Below are positions 7,186 to 15,004 of a DNA stretch of 64,000 nucleotides, piece after piece. How positions within the stretch are numbered: the stretch's first letter is position 1; each line of letters starts with the position of its first letter. The position numbers and the translations under genes were made by a program. The DNA is taken from the NCBI RefSeq assembly GCF_016862095.1, contig NZ_BOMH01000036.1:302881-366880 (forward strand). The letters are read 5' to 3'. A model generated the notes under the pieces. The model had not been told where the DNA came from and searched no databases. It was given only the letters and a program-made list of their open reading frames with translations. Source of the stretch: Actinoplanes cyaneus (GTDB lineage: Bacteria; Actinomycetota; Actinomycetes; Mycobacteriales; Micromonosporaceae).

Positions 7186-9858
7186 TCAGCGTCCCCAGTG
7201 CACGAAGCCGGCCCAGGCGGCGACCTCGGCCGGGTCGGTGCGGGCCAGCTCGTCGCGCAACTCGGCCGGCATCCGCTCGGGCGGCTCCCGGCGCGGGTCG
7301 ATCATCCACAGCTGCGCCCGGTGCAGCGCGTCCCAGACCGGCCGCCGCTCGACCCGCAGGAAGTGGTGGAACATGAACATCAGCACCGAGGTCGCGGCGT
7401 CCGGGATCGGCCACAGCGTGGAGAGCACCGAGCGCACCCCGGCTGCCAGGAACGCGGTGCCCAGGCTGTACGCCTCGTCGTAACCGCTGATCGCCCGCCC
7501 GGTGTGGCAGCCGGCCAGCACGACCAGCCCGACCTCCCGTTCCGGCGCCCGGGCCAGCAGCGGGCCGATCGTCTCGGCGGCCAGCCGGTCACCGCCGGCG
7601 AGCAGCAGATAGGCAGTGCCGCGCCCGGTCGAGGCGAACCCGTGGCAGGCCAGGTGCAGCACCGCGCCGGCGCCCGGGGAGGACGAGGTCAGCCAGTCGC
7701 GCACCTCGTCGGCGCTGCCCGGGCCGGTCGGGCTGACGCTGTCGTCCAGGCGGCGGCCGACGTACCGGGCGCCGGGATAGAACGTGCGGCGGATCGCCCA
7801 CGCCTCCACCCGCGCCGACGGCAGGTCGTCGGCCACCCCGCCGGTGTCCGGGTCACCGACGATCAGCCCGGTCGGCGCGAGCCGCACCGGCGGGAGGGCG
7901 GCCGCGTGGCACAGCATGCGCGCCGAGACCACCTGGGAGACGGCGACCGACTCGATGGCGTAACGCCCGTCCCGGCGGCGGGCCGCCTGCCACGGGATCA
8001 GCGCCAGCTTGCCGGTCGGCACCAGCACGATCCGGGGCGGCCGGCCGGCCGGCAGGGTGCGCAGCCGGGGCAGGTACTGCTCGACGACCGGTCCCATCGC
8101 GGCCCGCCACGCCCAGCGGCACAGCCCGTCCAGGCTGCCGGCGAACGCCGTGTCCGGCCGCTTGCCGGCGCCGGCCGGGCCCATGTCCCGCCGCGCTGCG
8201 GTCGTCAGGTATTGCTCGACCTCCAGGTCGTCGTCGGGGCGCAGGTTCGGCAGGGTGAGATAGCTCGGCGGGCCGTCGGCCGGGGCGAGCACCGCGTGCC
8301 CGGGCAGGCCACGGTCGCCGGGGACGAGGTAGACCAGCACGTCCGCGTCCAGGTCGCGCAGCGCCCGGCGGATCTCCGGCAGACCCGGCGGGTCGAGCAG
8401 CGCCGGCATGCCCTGCTCGGCGAGCACCCGGAACGCCTCCCGGCGCAGCGTCGTCGGCAGCCGCTCCGGGTCGCCCGAGGCCAGCGCCGACTCCCAGCGC
8501 ACGGCCAGGTCGGCCCGGCCGGCGGCACGCAGCCGGGCGGCGACCCGGCCGACCTCGGTGGCGGCGAACAGGGCCAGGCCGCGGCCGGCGTCCAGCGCCT
8601 TGATCGCGCCGGCCGCGTCCCGGTCGTGCAGGCCACGGCGGGCGAAGTCCAGAGCGTCCTGGCTCGCGTCCGCCGCAGCCAGCGCCGCCCCGGCCAGGTC
8701 GGACTGCACCATCACGTGGAACGTGTGCCCGCGCATCGCGTCCAGCCAGGCGGGATGCTCCGACGCAGAGGTGTGACCGAGCCGGGTCTGCACGGCGTCG
8801 AGCAGTTCGTTGATCAGCGACCAGTGCGGGTGGTCGGCGTCGCCGGCCAGCTCCCGGGCCGTGGTGAGCAGGCTCATCGCCTCGTCCAGGCCGGCCGTCG
8901 AGTTGGTCACCTCGCTGCGCCGGAAGAGGCCCATGGCGAGCCCGGTCAGGTGGAACGCGCGGTTGAGGTCGTCCGGCGGGACCAGCGCGACCGCCTCCCG
9001 CAGGTGCCCGATCGCCGTCTCGATCTTGCGCGGGTCGGTCTCCTCGCCCATGCCGAGCATGCGTGCCGCGGCGAACCCGCGCTGCATCGCCCGGTCCTGG
9101 TCGGTCATCGTCCAGTGGTCGCTGTCCGCGACCGCGTCACCGGACAGGGCGCCCAGGTGCTGCATCACCATGGTGCGCAGCGGGTCGTCCGCGGGCAGGC
9201 GCTCGGCTGCCTGCCCGGCCCGGCGCAGCGCCTCGTGCAGGTCGGTGCCCTTGCGGCGCGCGTGCATCGCCGCGACGAGCGCCTCGATCAGCTCGAGCTG
9301 CGCCTCGATCGGCACGTCCTTCGCGCCCGGGCCGGCGTTCGCCCGCATCCGCGCGAACTGCTCCGGCAGCCGGCGGTAGGCCGATTCGTCGCCGTCGTGC
9401 AGGGCGGTCATCAGGGTCAGGCCCATCCGGGCCGACTCGAAGATCGGGGTGAACCGGGTGTCCGTCCCGGCCTCGGCGACGAGCCGCTCCAGCTCGGCGA
9501 GAGTGGCGTGCGGGTCGGTGATCCGGTCGGCGAGGGTGTCGGCCATCAGGGCGGCGACCCGGGCGCCGGCGCGCATGGCCGGCCAGTGCGGGCTGTCCGG
9601 CGGGTCCGCCTCGGCGATCGCGAGGACCCGGCCCAGCCGGCGCAGCGTGCGCAGGTCGACCTGGAGGTTGGCGAGCAACGGCCAGAGCAGGGCGGCGGCC
9701 AGGGTTCCGCGGCCCGGTGAGCCGGCCGGCACCCGTTCCAGGGCGGCGACTGCCTCGTTCAGGTCGCCGTTGCCGGAGGCGGCGAGGGCGATGCCGGCGT
9801 ACTCCTCCAGAGAGCCGGTCAACCGGTCCGCCCGTTGGTGAACACCCCGACCAGGCAC
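7186..9858 (-). CDS. CHAT-domain protease with helical repeat region
   Basis: An 890-residue protein. Residues 1 to about 500 are TPR-like helices. The C-terminal 350 residues are a CHAT (caspase HetF-associated) domain with His739 in VLHLACHGFA and Cys784 in LAGCHTGR, the family's catalytic dyad, followed by GTAFLAAGVRSVLSTLWPIP, a hallmark CHAT strand. Numbering is from the GTG at 9858, where the frame opens inside the upstream small gene; a TTG at 9822 overlapping that gene's TGA is an alternative start. CHAT proteases cleave protein substrates after activation by sensor partners, and the GTPases and Hsp70 of this operon are the likely sensors. The substrate is unknown. Confidence 0.85.
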   Translation of the reverse strand: MPGRGVHQRADRLTGSLEEYAGIALAASGNGDLNEAVAALERVPAGSPGRGTLAAALLWPLLANLQVDLRTLRRLGRVLAIAEADPPDSPHWPAMRAGARVAALMADTLADRITDPHATLAELERLVAEAGTDTRFTPIFESARMGLTLMTALHDGDESAYRRLPEQFARMRANAGPGAKDVPIEAQLELIEALVAAMHARRKGTDLHEALRRAGQAAERLPADDPLRTMVMQHLGALSGDAVADSDHWTMTDQDRAMQRGFAAARMLGMGEETDPRKIETAIGHLREAVALVPPDDLNRAFHLTGLAMGLFRRSEVTNSTAGLDEAMSLLTTARELAGDADHPHWSLINELLDAVQTRLGHTSASEHPAWLDAMRGHTFHVMVQSDLAGAALAAADASQDALDFARRGLHDRDAAGAIKALDAGRGLALFAATEVGRVAARLRAAGRADLAVRWESALASGDPERLPTTLRREAFRVLAEQGMPALLDPPGLPEIRRALRDLDADVLVYLVPGDRGLPGHAVLAPADGPPSYLTLPNLRPDDDLEVEQYLTTAARRDMGPAGAGKRPDTAFAGSLDGLCRWAWRAAMGPVVEQYLPRLRTLPAGRPPRIVLVPTGKLALIPWQAARRRDGRYAIESVAVSQVVSARMLCHAAALPPVRLAPTGLIVGDPDTGGVADDLPSARVEAWAIRRTFYPGARYVGRRLDDSVSPTGPGSADEVRDWLTSSSPGAGAVLHLACHGFASTGRGTAYLLLAGGDRLAAETIGPLLARAPEREVGLVVLAGCHTGRAISGYDEAYSLGTAFLAAGVRSVLSTLWPIPDAATSVLMFMFHHFLRVERRPVWDALHRAQLWMIDPRREPPERMPAELRDELARTDPAEVAAWAGFVHWGR

Positions 9859-9962
9859 GCCACGAGGGACACCAGGACCGCGAGGGTGAGCAGGCAGACC
9901 ACGACGACGCCGGCGTAGTGGACCCCCTTGCGCCAGCGGCGGTACGGATCGACGACTGCCAT
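9819..9962 (-). CDS. 47-residue single-pass membrane peptide in the Hsp70-GTPase-CHAT operon
   Basis: A very short gene reading MAVVDPYRRWRKGVHYAGVV and then a hydrophobic run (VCLLTLAVLVSLVACLVGV) ending in FTNGRTG. It starts 1 bp after the stop of the membrane GTPase (9964) and overlaps the CHAT reading frame, so it is well placed for coupled translation. The topology predicted by the positive-inside rule is a basic N-terminus inside and a short tail outside. Candidates for its role are a membrane anchor or a pore-forming partner of the GTPase/CHAT proteins. It is too short for routine gene callers, so homologues may be unannotated. Confidence 0.6.
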   Translation of the reverse strand: MAVVDPYRRWRKGVHYAGVVVVCLLTLAVLVSLVACLVGVFTNGRTG

Positions 9963-9963
9963 C

Positions 9964-11436
9964 TCAGTTCACCCCGTTGCGGTTCAGTGTCCAGGCGAGC
10001 AGGTCCTGGACGTGCGGGTCCACCCCGTCCCGGGTGACGCGGGCGCTGGTGTGGAAGTACCGCACCTTGCCGAACGACTTCTCGATCGAGCGCACCATGT
10101 TGGCCATGCCGGCCCGGTCGGCCAGCCAGGCCCGTACGTCGTCGTCCAGCCCGGCACAGATCGGCAGCCCCTCGGTCAGGTCGCTCTTGGTGACCGCCAC
10201 GGCCAGCGACACGTCGGCGAGCTTCTTCGCCCGTACGCCGGTCAGGGTCTCCAGCACCTGTTCGAAGATGTAACCGGGTGGCTGCGACGAGCGGACCGAC
10301 TGGTATTCGCGCTGCGCCGCGGGGTCGAGCGAGTTCCAGACCTCCGGGATCGCGAACGGGTCGACGACGAAGACGAACGCGTGCGCGCTGTCCAGGAAAC
10401 GTCGCAGGCGCAGCCGTGCCGTGTCGGTGAAGTCCTCGCCGGGCAGGTCGTAGAGGTGGACGACCCGGCGGTCGAGGTTGAACGAGTACGCCCGGACGGC
10501 GTCCTCGGCGAGCGTCTTGCTGGTCTCGCCGCGCGCGCCCAGCGCCGCCCGCATCTGCGTGATCGTGTTCCTGGTCGGCTCGTCGGCGAGGGACGCGCCC
10601 AGGGCGCCAGTCATCGTCTCGGCCAGCGCCAGCATCAGCCTCGTCTTGCCGGCCGTGGTCGCGCCGACCATCACGGTCCGGAACTCCCGCGCCGTCCCGG
10701 CGCCCTCGGCCATCGGCGCCGCGCAGTGCGGGCAGTACGCGGTCATCCGGTGGCTGCCGAGCACCAGCAGCGTCGGCATCCGCTCACCGCACGCGCAGGT
10801 CCGGCGCAGCAGGCCGTACTTCCCGGGCCGGACGTCGGTGTGCCGGCGGTCGCAGGACGGATTGGGGCAGTCGTAGGCCGGATAGACCACCCGGTGGTGA
10901 CAGGCAGGGCAGGTCAGCTTGATGCCGCGCAGCTGCGACAGCCCGGAGTCCACCCCGCGCAGGGTGTAGAGCAGGGCCTTGGCCAGCACGAACAGCACAC
11001 CCCAGACGAGCAGCGCGCCGAGCGCCACGACCGCCATCACCAGCGCGGTGACCACGGCGCCGGCGATCAGCCCGGCGGCGATCAGCACCCCGACCGCGCG
11101 GCGGTAGTTGTCCATGCCGTAGTAGAAGAACCGCTTCTTCAGCCAGGACTGCGCCTTCCCGCCGACCTCCCGCGTCTCCCGCCAGGTCAGGTCGGCGACC
11201 TGGCGCAGGTCACGCCCGGCCGGCCCGGAGAGGTAGTGCACGTAGGCGGGGACACCCTCGGGCTGCGGCACCGGCGCCGCCTCCGGGCCCAGAGCCAGCT
11301 TGCTCGCCCGCACGTACGCGGCGGTGCACAGGACCAGGAACGTGGTGCTCGCGACGGCGATCAGCGGGATGCTCACGATCAGGAAGATCGTGGCGATCAG
11401 CGCGTACCAGATGAGGGCGAAGACCAGGTAGAACAC
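9964..11436 (-). CDS. Membrane-anchored zinc-ribbon GTPase (double-GTPase 2-like)
   Basis: A 490-residue protein. A hydrophobic hairpin spans residues about 2-43 and a second hydrophobic region about 113-157. Cysteine clusters follow (TCPACHHRV, DCPNPSC, RRTCACGERM, AYCPHCAAP) that suggest two zinc ribbons. The C-terminal GTPase domain has a P-loop GATTAGKT (258-265), a switch II-like DLPGED (330-335) and a base-recognition motif TKSD (416-419). It starts at a GTG with GAGGAG upstream, 15 bp after the GAP1-like gene. The order of partner genes matches the double-GTPase/GAP1 modules described for bacterial conflict systems. The likely role is a nucleotide-dependent membrane sensor or switch for the CHAT/caspase effectors (inferred). 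Confidence 0.75.
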   Translation of the reverse strand: MFYLVFALIWYALIATIFLIVSIPLIAVASTTFLVLCTAAYVRASKLALGPEAAPVPQPEGVPAYVHYLSGPAGRDLRQVADLTWRETREVGGKAQSWLKKRFFYYGMDNYRRAVGVLIAAGLIAGAVVTALVMAVVALGALLVWGVLFVLAKALLYTLRGVDSGLSQLRGIKLTCPACHHRVVYPAYDCPNPSCDRRHTDVRPGKYGLLRRTCACGERMPTLLVLGSHRMTAYCPHCAAPMAEGAGTAREFRTVMVGATTAGKTRLMLALAETMTGALGASLADEPTRNTITQMRAALGARGETSKTLAEDAVRAYSFNLDRRVVHLYDLPGEDFTDTARLRLRRFLDSAHAFVFVVDPFAIPEVWNSLDPAAQREYQSVRSSQPPGYIFEQVLETLTGVRAKKLADVSLAVAVTKSDLTEGLPICAGLDDDVRAWLADRAGMANMVRSIEKSFGKVRYFHTSARVTRDGVDPHVQDLLAWTLNRNGVN

Positions 11437-11451
11437 GCGATGCTCCTCGAC

Positions 11452-13797
11452 TCAGCGCCGTCGTGGCAGGAAGCGCCCGAAGCCGCGCGGCACCCGGGCC
11501 TCGCGCCACTCGGTGAGGTGTTCGGCCAGCCCGTCGACCTTGCTGTGGGAGAGCAGCTTCTCCAGCGCGTCGAGGTCGCGGGACTTCCAGCGGGCCACCG
11601 ACGCGGTCAGCGCCTCGTCGAGCTTGCGGGCGTGGTCCGGCTGGGTGCCGGTGAACCGGTGGAACGCCTCGAAGGTGGTGGCGGCCAGGCCCAGGTCGGC
11701 GCCGCGGGACAGGGTGTCGGCGAGCTGCTCGCGATAGCGTCGGCGGACTGCCGAGGGCACCTTCAGCAGCAGCTCGGCCAGGGTCGTGCCGTCCAGCCGC
11801 AGGAGGACGGCCGGGAGTTGACCGGCCAGCCACTGGCTCGCCGGCGGCCGGACGGCAAGGAGCTGCTCGACGACGTCCCCGGCCACAATGGACAGTTTGC
11901 CACCGGTGGCCTTCTCGGCAACCTGGACCAGCTTCACGCAGGCCTGCATCTCCCGCACGCGGTCGCGGGCCGCCGGGGAGAGCCGCTCGCCGAGCTTGGC
12001 CCTGGTGACGAACGCGGTCAGCGCCACGAAGTGCGGCATGCCACCCGGTGGGATCTCCGGCCTGGCCAGCACGTCGTCCAGCAGGCCGAACAGCGCGTCC
12101 GAGGCCCAGAACCGCTCCGGCGCCTCGCGGGCCACCTCGGCGGCCTCGTCCAGCTCCCAGCCGTGCGGCCAGAGCGCCGTGACCACCGCCCGTTCCGGCG
12201 GGGCGGAGTCGCTGAGCCGTTTCAGGGCCGGGATCCGCCGGCGCGGGTCGCCGGCCGCCCGGGACACCTCCAGCATCCGCTGCAGCGGACGATGGGCGGC
12301 GAACTCCTCCTCCGGCACGGTCCCGCCCGCCAGCCGGGTCGCGACCGCCAGGACCCCGCGTTCGCGGGTGGCCAGCGCCTCGCCGAGCCCGCGCAGCACG
12401 CCTCGTCGCAGCGCCGGGACGCTGCGCAGCACGGCCGGTGGCTGCCGCTGCGGATCCGCCAGCAGCAGCGGCGTGACCAGGTCGTGGCCGTAACCTTCCA
12501 GCTCGGCGTCGGAGAGCTCCACCCGGGTGCGCACGGCCAGGCTCAGCACGGCGACCGTGTCGTCGCCCGGCGCCGCGCCGCCGAGCCGGGTGGTGACCTG
12601 CTGCCGGGCGTAACGGGCGCCGTCCGGGGTGGCCAGGCGCGGCACGTCGGCGGGCGCCGCGGCGGGGTCACGCAGCAGCCGTTCGAACGCGCTGACCTCG
12701 GTGTTCGCGTGCAGATCCGGATCACGCAGGCCGGCCGCGACCTCGACCAGCACCAGGCACTGCGGCAGGGTGAGCGCCTCGTGGTCCAGGCACTCCTCGG
12801 CGATCTGGGTGACCGTCTCCGGGGGCAGCCGGCCGGCGTTGCCGGGCAGCCAGGCCAGCACCGCGGCGAGGTCGCCCTCGTTGACCGGCAGCCGGACACA
12901 GAGGGCGGCGGCCACCGCGACCGGGTACCACCCGTCGAAGTCCCGCTCGGTCCCGGCGGCGAGCTGACCGGCCAGCTCCCAGAGGAACCGGGCGTCCGCC
13001 GGGCCGGCCACGGCCAGCAGCTCGGCGAGCGGGTGCTCGTCGCCGCCGGACACCGTGCCGCCCGCCAGGTCGAACACGGCGAAACTGCGCAGCGCCGAAT
13101 CGGTCACGGTGAAGTCGCTGGTCGGGACGGTGCCGACGAGGTGCTCGCGGCCACGGCCGGGCCGGTACTGGTAGGTGGCGAACGCGAACCGGGCGACCAT
13201 CGCCGGGGGCAGCAGCTCGCAGAGCGCAGCGATCCAGTGCGCGACCTCGGTGGTCTCCTCGGCCACCACGATCACCGGCCGGTCCCCGGTGACGATCGCC
13301 CGCTCGACAGCGGTGAGCAGCTTCGGAACCGTCCCCTGCCGGCCGGCCCGCAGGAAACCCTCGGGATCGAAAGCCTGCGACGGTACGGGATCCAGCTCCG
13401 GCAACTCCGCGAACGGCACCTCGGAGCGCGCCCAGAAGCCCGCCGCCCAGAAGTCGATGGGCCGCGCGCCCGCCAGGTCGTCCGGGCCGAGGCTGAGCGC
13501 GTGCACGAAGTAGTTCCCGAAGCGCTGCGAGTAGTCGTTGCCGACGAACACGGTGTGCGCCAGGATCGCCGGCTCGCCGTCCGCGCCCGGCAGGTAGCAG
13601 AGGTTGACCGGGGTGGCCGCGAGCTGCTCGGCGGTCGGCTCGTAACCGAGGGAGCGGGGCGGCTCGTACGAGGTGGCCTGCTCCACCCGCCGCAGCACCG
13701 CCCCGGGCACGCCCGGCGTCGCCGCGTTGAACTGGAAGCCGGGGTATCCGGCCAGTCCGGACTCGCACGAGGTGTAGTACATCTGCGGGACGCCCAT
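11452..13797 (-). CDS. GTPase-associated protein 1 (GAP1)-like protein
   Basis: A 781-residue cytoplasmic protein beginning MGVPQMYYTSCESGLAGYPG, followed by FQFNAATPGVPG and TVFVGNDYSQRFGNYFVHAL, the N-terminal signature of the GAP1 family that always accompanies these GTPases. The remainder is mostly helical and lacks catalytic motifs I recognise. It lies between the two GTPase genes, 1 bp from the upstream one and 15 bp from the downstream one. From the family's context it is expected to act as an adaptor or regulator of the paired GTPases; no enzymatic activity is known to me. Confidence 0.75.
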   Translation of the reverse strand: MGVPQMYYTSCESGLAGYPGFQFNAATPGVPGAVLRRVEQATSYEPPRSLGYEPTAEQLAATPVNLCYLPGADGEPAILAHTVFVGNDYSQRFGNYFVHALSLGPDDLAGARPIDFWAAGFWARSEVPFAELPELDPVPSQAFDPEGFLRAGRQGTVPKLLTAVERAIVTGDRPVIVVAEETTEVAHWIAALCELLPPAMVARFAFATYQYRPGRGREHLVGTVPTSDFTVTDSALRSFAVFDLAGGTVSGGDEHPLAELLAVAGPADARFLWELAGQLAAGTERDFDGWYPVAVAAALCVRLPVNEGDLAAVLAWLPGNAGRLPPETVTQIAEECLDHEALTLPQCLVLVEVAAGLRDPDLHANTEVSAFERLLRDPAAAPADVPRLATPDGARYARQQVTTRLGGAAPGDDTVAVLSLAVRTRVELSDAELEGYGHDLVTPLLLADPQRQPPAVLRSVPALRRGVLRGLGEALATRERGVLAVATRLAGGTVPEEEFAAHRPLQRMLEVSRAAGDPRRRIPALKRLSDSAPPERAVVTALWPHGWELDEAAEVAREAPERFWASDALFGLLDDVLARPEIPPGGMPHFVALTAFVTRAKLGERLSPAARDRVREMQACVKLVQVAEKATGGKLSIVAGDVVEQLLAVRPPASQWLAGQLPAVLLRLDGTTLAELLLKVPSAVRRRYREQLADTLSRGADLGLAATTFEAFHRFTGTQPDHARKLDEALTASVARWKSRDLDALEKLLSHSKVDGLAEHLTEWREARVPRGFGRFLPRRR

Positions 13798-13798
13798 C

Positions 13799-15004
13799 TC
13801 AGTCCCTCCCCGTCTCGATCACCTTGAGCCGGCTGAGCAGCCACAGGAACGGGTCCTCCACCCGGTGCGGCTGGATGCCGGACTTGGCGACCCGCTGCCG
13901 GGCCTGCCGGGACTGCTTGGCGGGCGGCACCGCCCCGAGCGCGGAAAGGCCGAAGTAGCGGTAGGTGCGGTAGTGCTTGTGCAGCAGCTGATCGATCTGC
14001 CCGCCCTCCCACTGGAGCAGCAGCGCCTGGACATAGTCGTGCATCGCGAGACTGTCCGACTCGGGGAAGAACGGCCCGTCCGGCGCCGGCTGGCGCAGCA
14101 GGCTGTCCTCGGGCAGCGCGTCCCACAACGCGTCCACCTTGGAGAACGCGATCGCCACCGGGATGTCGATCATGCGGTTCGGGCCGACCCCGGGCAGTTG
14201 CTGCAACACCTCGGTGATCCGGGTGAGGATGTTGATCGGGGTGTCGCCCTTCGCCGCCTCCTGCTGGGAGGTGTCCGGGAGCACGCTCGGGTCCAGCCCG
14301 AGCGTCTGCACCAGGCCCGGGACGGTCAGCGGGTCGAGCAGCACGATGATGCCGTCCGCGCTGCTCAGATAGCCGACGTTCTGCGCCACGCCGCGGGCGG
14401 ACTCCAGATCCTCGCCGGCGGTGTCGAAGAACGAGAGCACGGTGTGCCGCAGCGTGCTGCGGAACCGCTTGCGCTCGCCGAGCGAGAACTTGAAGACGAA
14501 CGGCTGGCGGCCCTGCTCGTCGGCGGCCGGCCGGGTCGCGATCGGCAGCACCCCCTCGGAGTAGAGCGCCCGCTCCTCGCTGCCGAACTCCTTGCGGGTC
14601 CGCTCGTCGGCGCCGACCACCGCCGCGTCGAAGCGTCGCCCGACCCGATGGATCAGCTCGTGCATCAGCACCGTGGTGTAGACCGACTTGCCGCTGAACT
14701 TGGCGCCGATCATCGCCACCATGCGGGTGTCGATCTTGCCGTAGTGCACCGGCAGCTGGGCGTGGCAGTGCGGGCAGATCTGCACTGTCGCGGTGTTGCC
14801 ACAGCGGGTGCAGACCGCCGAGAGCTTCTTGCCGTTGCCCTCGACGACCGGCGGCACCTCGTCCCGGTCGCCGAGCTGCACCCGCACCGGGTCGGGCTCC
14901 GGCTTGCAGAACGCGCCGTTCGCCGCGCGGAGCCCGCTGCAGCGGAACAGCATCTCCTTCTCGGCGAACGTCCGGTAGCAGTACGGGCAGGTCAGTCGTG
15001 CCAT
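13799..15004 (-). CDS. Zinc-ribbon TRAFAC-type GTPase (double-GTPase-like)
   Basis: A 401-residue soluble protein. The N-terminus has zinc-binding cysteines (TCPYCYRTF, RCSGLRAANGAFC, CTRCGNTATVQICPHC). The GTPase domain has a P-loop GAKFSGKS (100-107), a switch II DTAGEDLESA near 194 and a base-recognition FSKVD near 285. The ATG overlaps the stop of the FnIII-repeat gene (ATGA), indicating coupled translation. It has the same zinc-ribbon-plus-GTPase plan as the membrane GTPase two genes downstream but lacks the membrane segments, so one partner is probably soluble and one membrane bound. The nucleotide specificity for GTP is inferred from the SKVD motif. Confidence 0.75.
   Translation of the reverse strand: MARLTCPYCYRTFAEKEMLFRCSGLRAANGAFCKPEPDPVRVQLGDRDEVPPVVEGNGKKLSAVCTRCGNTATVQICPHCHAQLPVHYGKIDTRMVAMIGAKFSGKSVYTTVLMHELIHRVGRRFDAAVVGADERTRKEFGSEERALYSEGVLPIATRPAADEQGRQPFVFKFSLGERKRFRSTLRHTVLSFFDTAGEDLESARGVAQNVGYLSSADGIIVLLDPLTVPGLVQTLGLDPSVLPDTSQQEAAKGDTPINILTRITEVLQQLPGVGPNRMIDIPVAIAFSKVDALWDALPEDSLLRQPAPDGPFFPESDSLAMHDYVQALLLQWEGGQIDQLLHKHYRTYRYFGLSALGAVPPAKQSRQARQRVAKSGIQPHRVEDPFLWLLSRLKVIETGRD

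Noticed and set aside
9928..13827. A 1299-residue open frame on the + strand (and several similar ones of 300-900 codons)
   Set aside because: It is antisense to the membrane GTPase and GAP1-like genes, Arg/Pro/Gly/His-rich and without motifs. Long shadow frames are expected in DNA of more than 70% GC.
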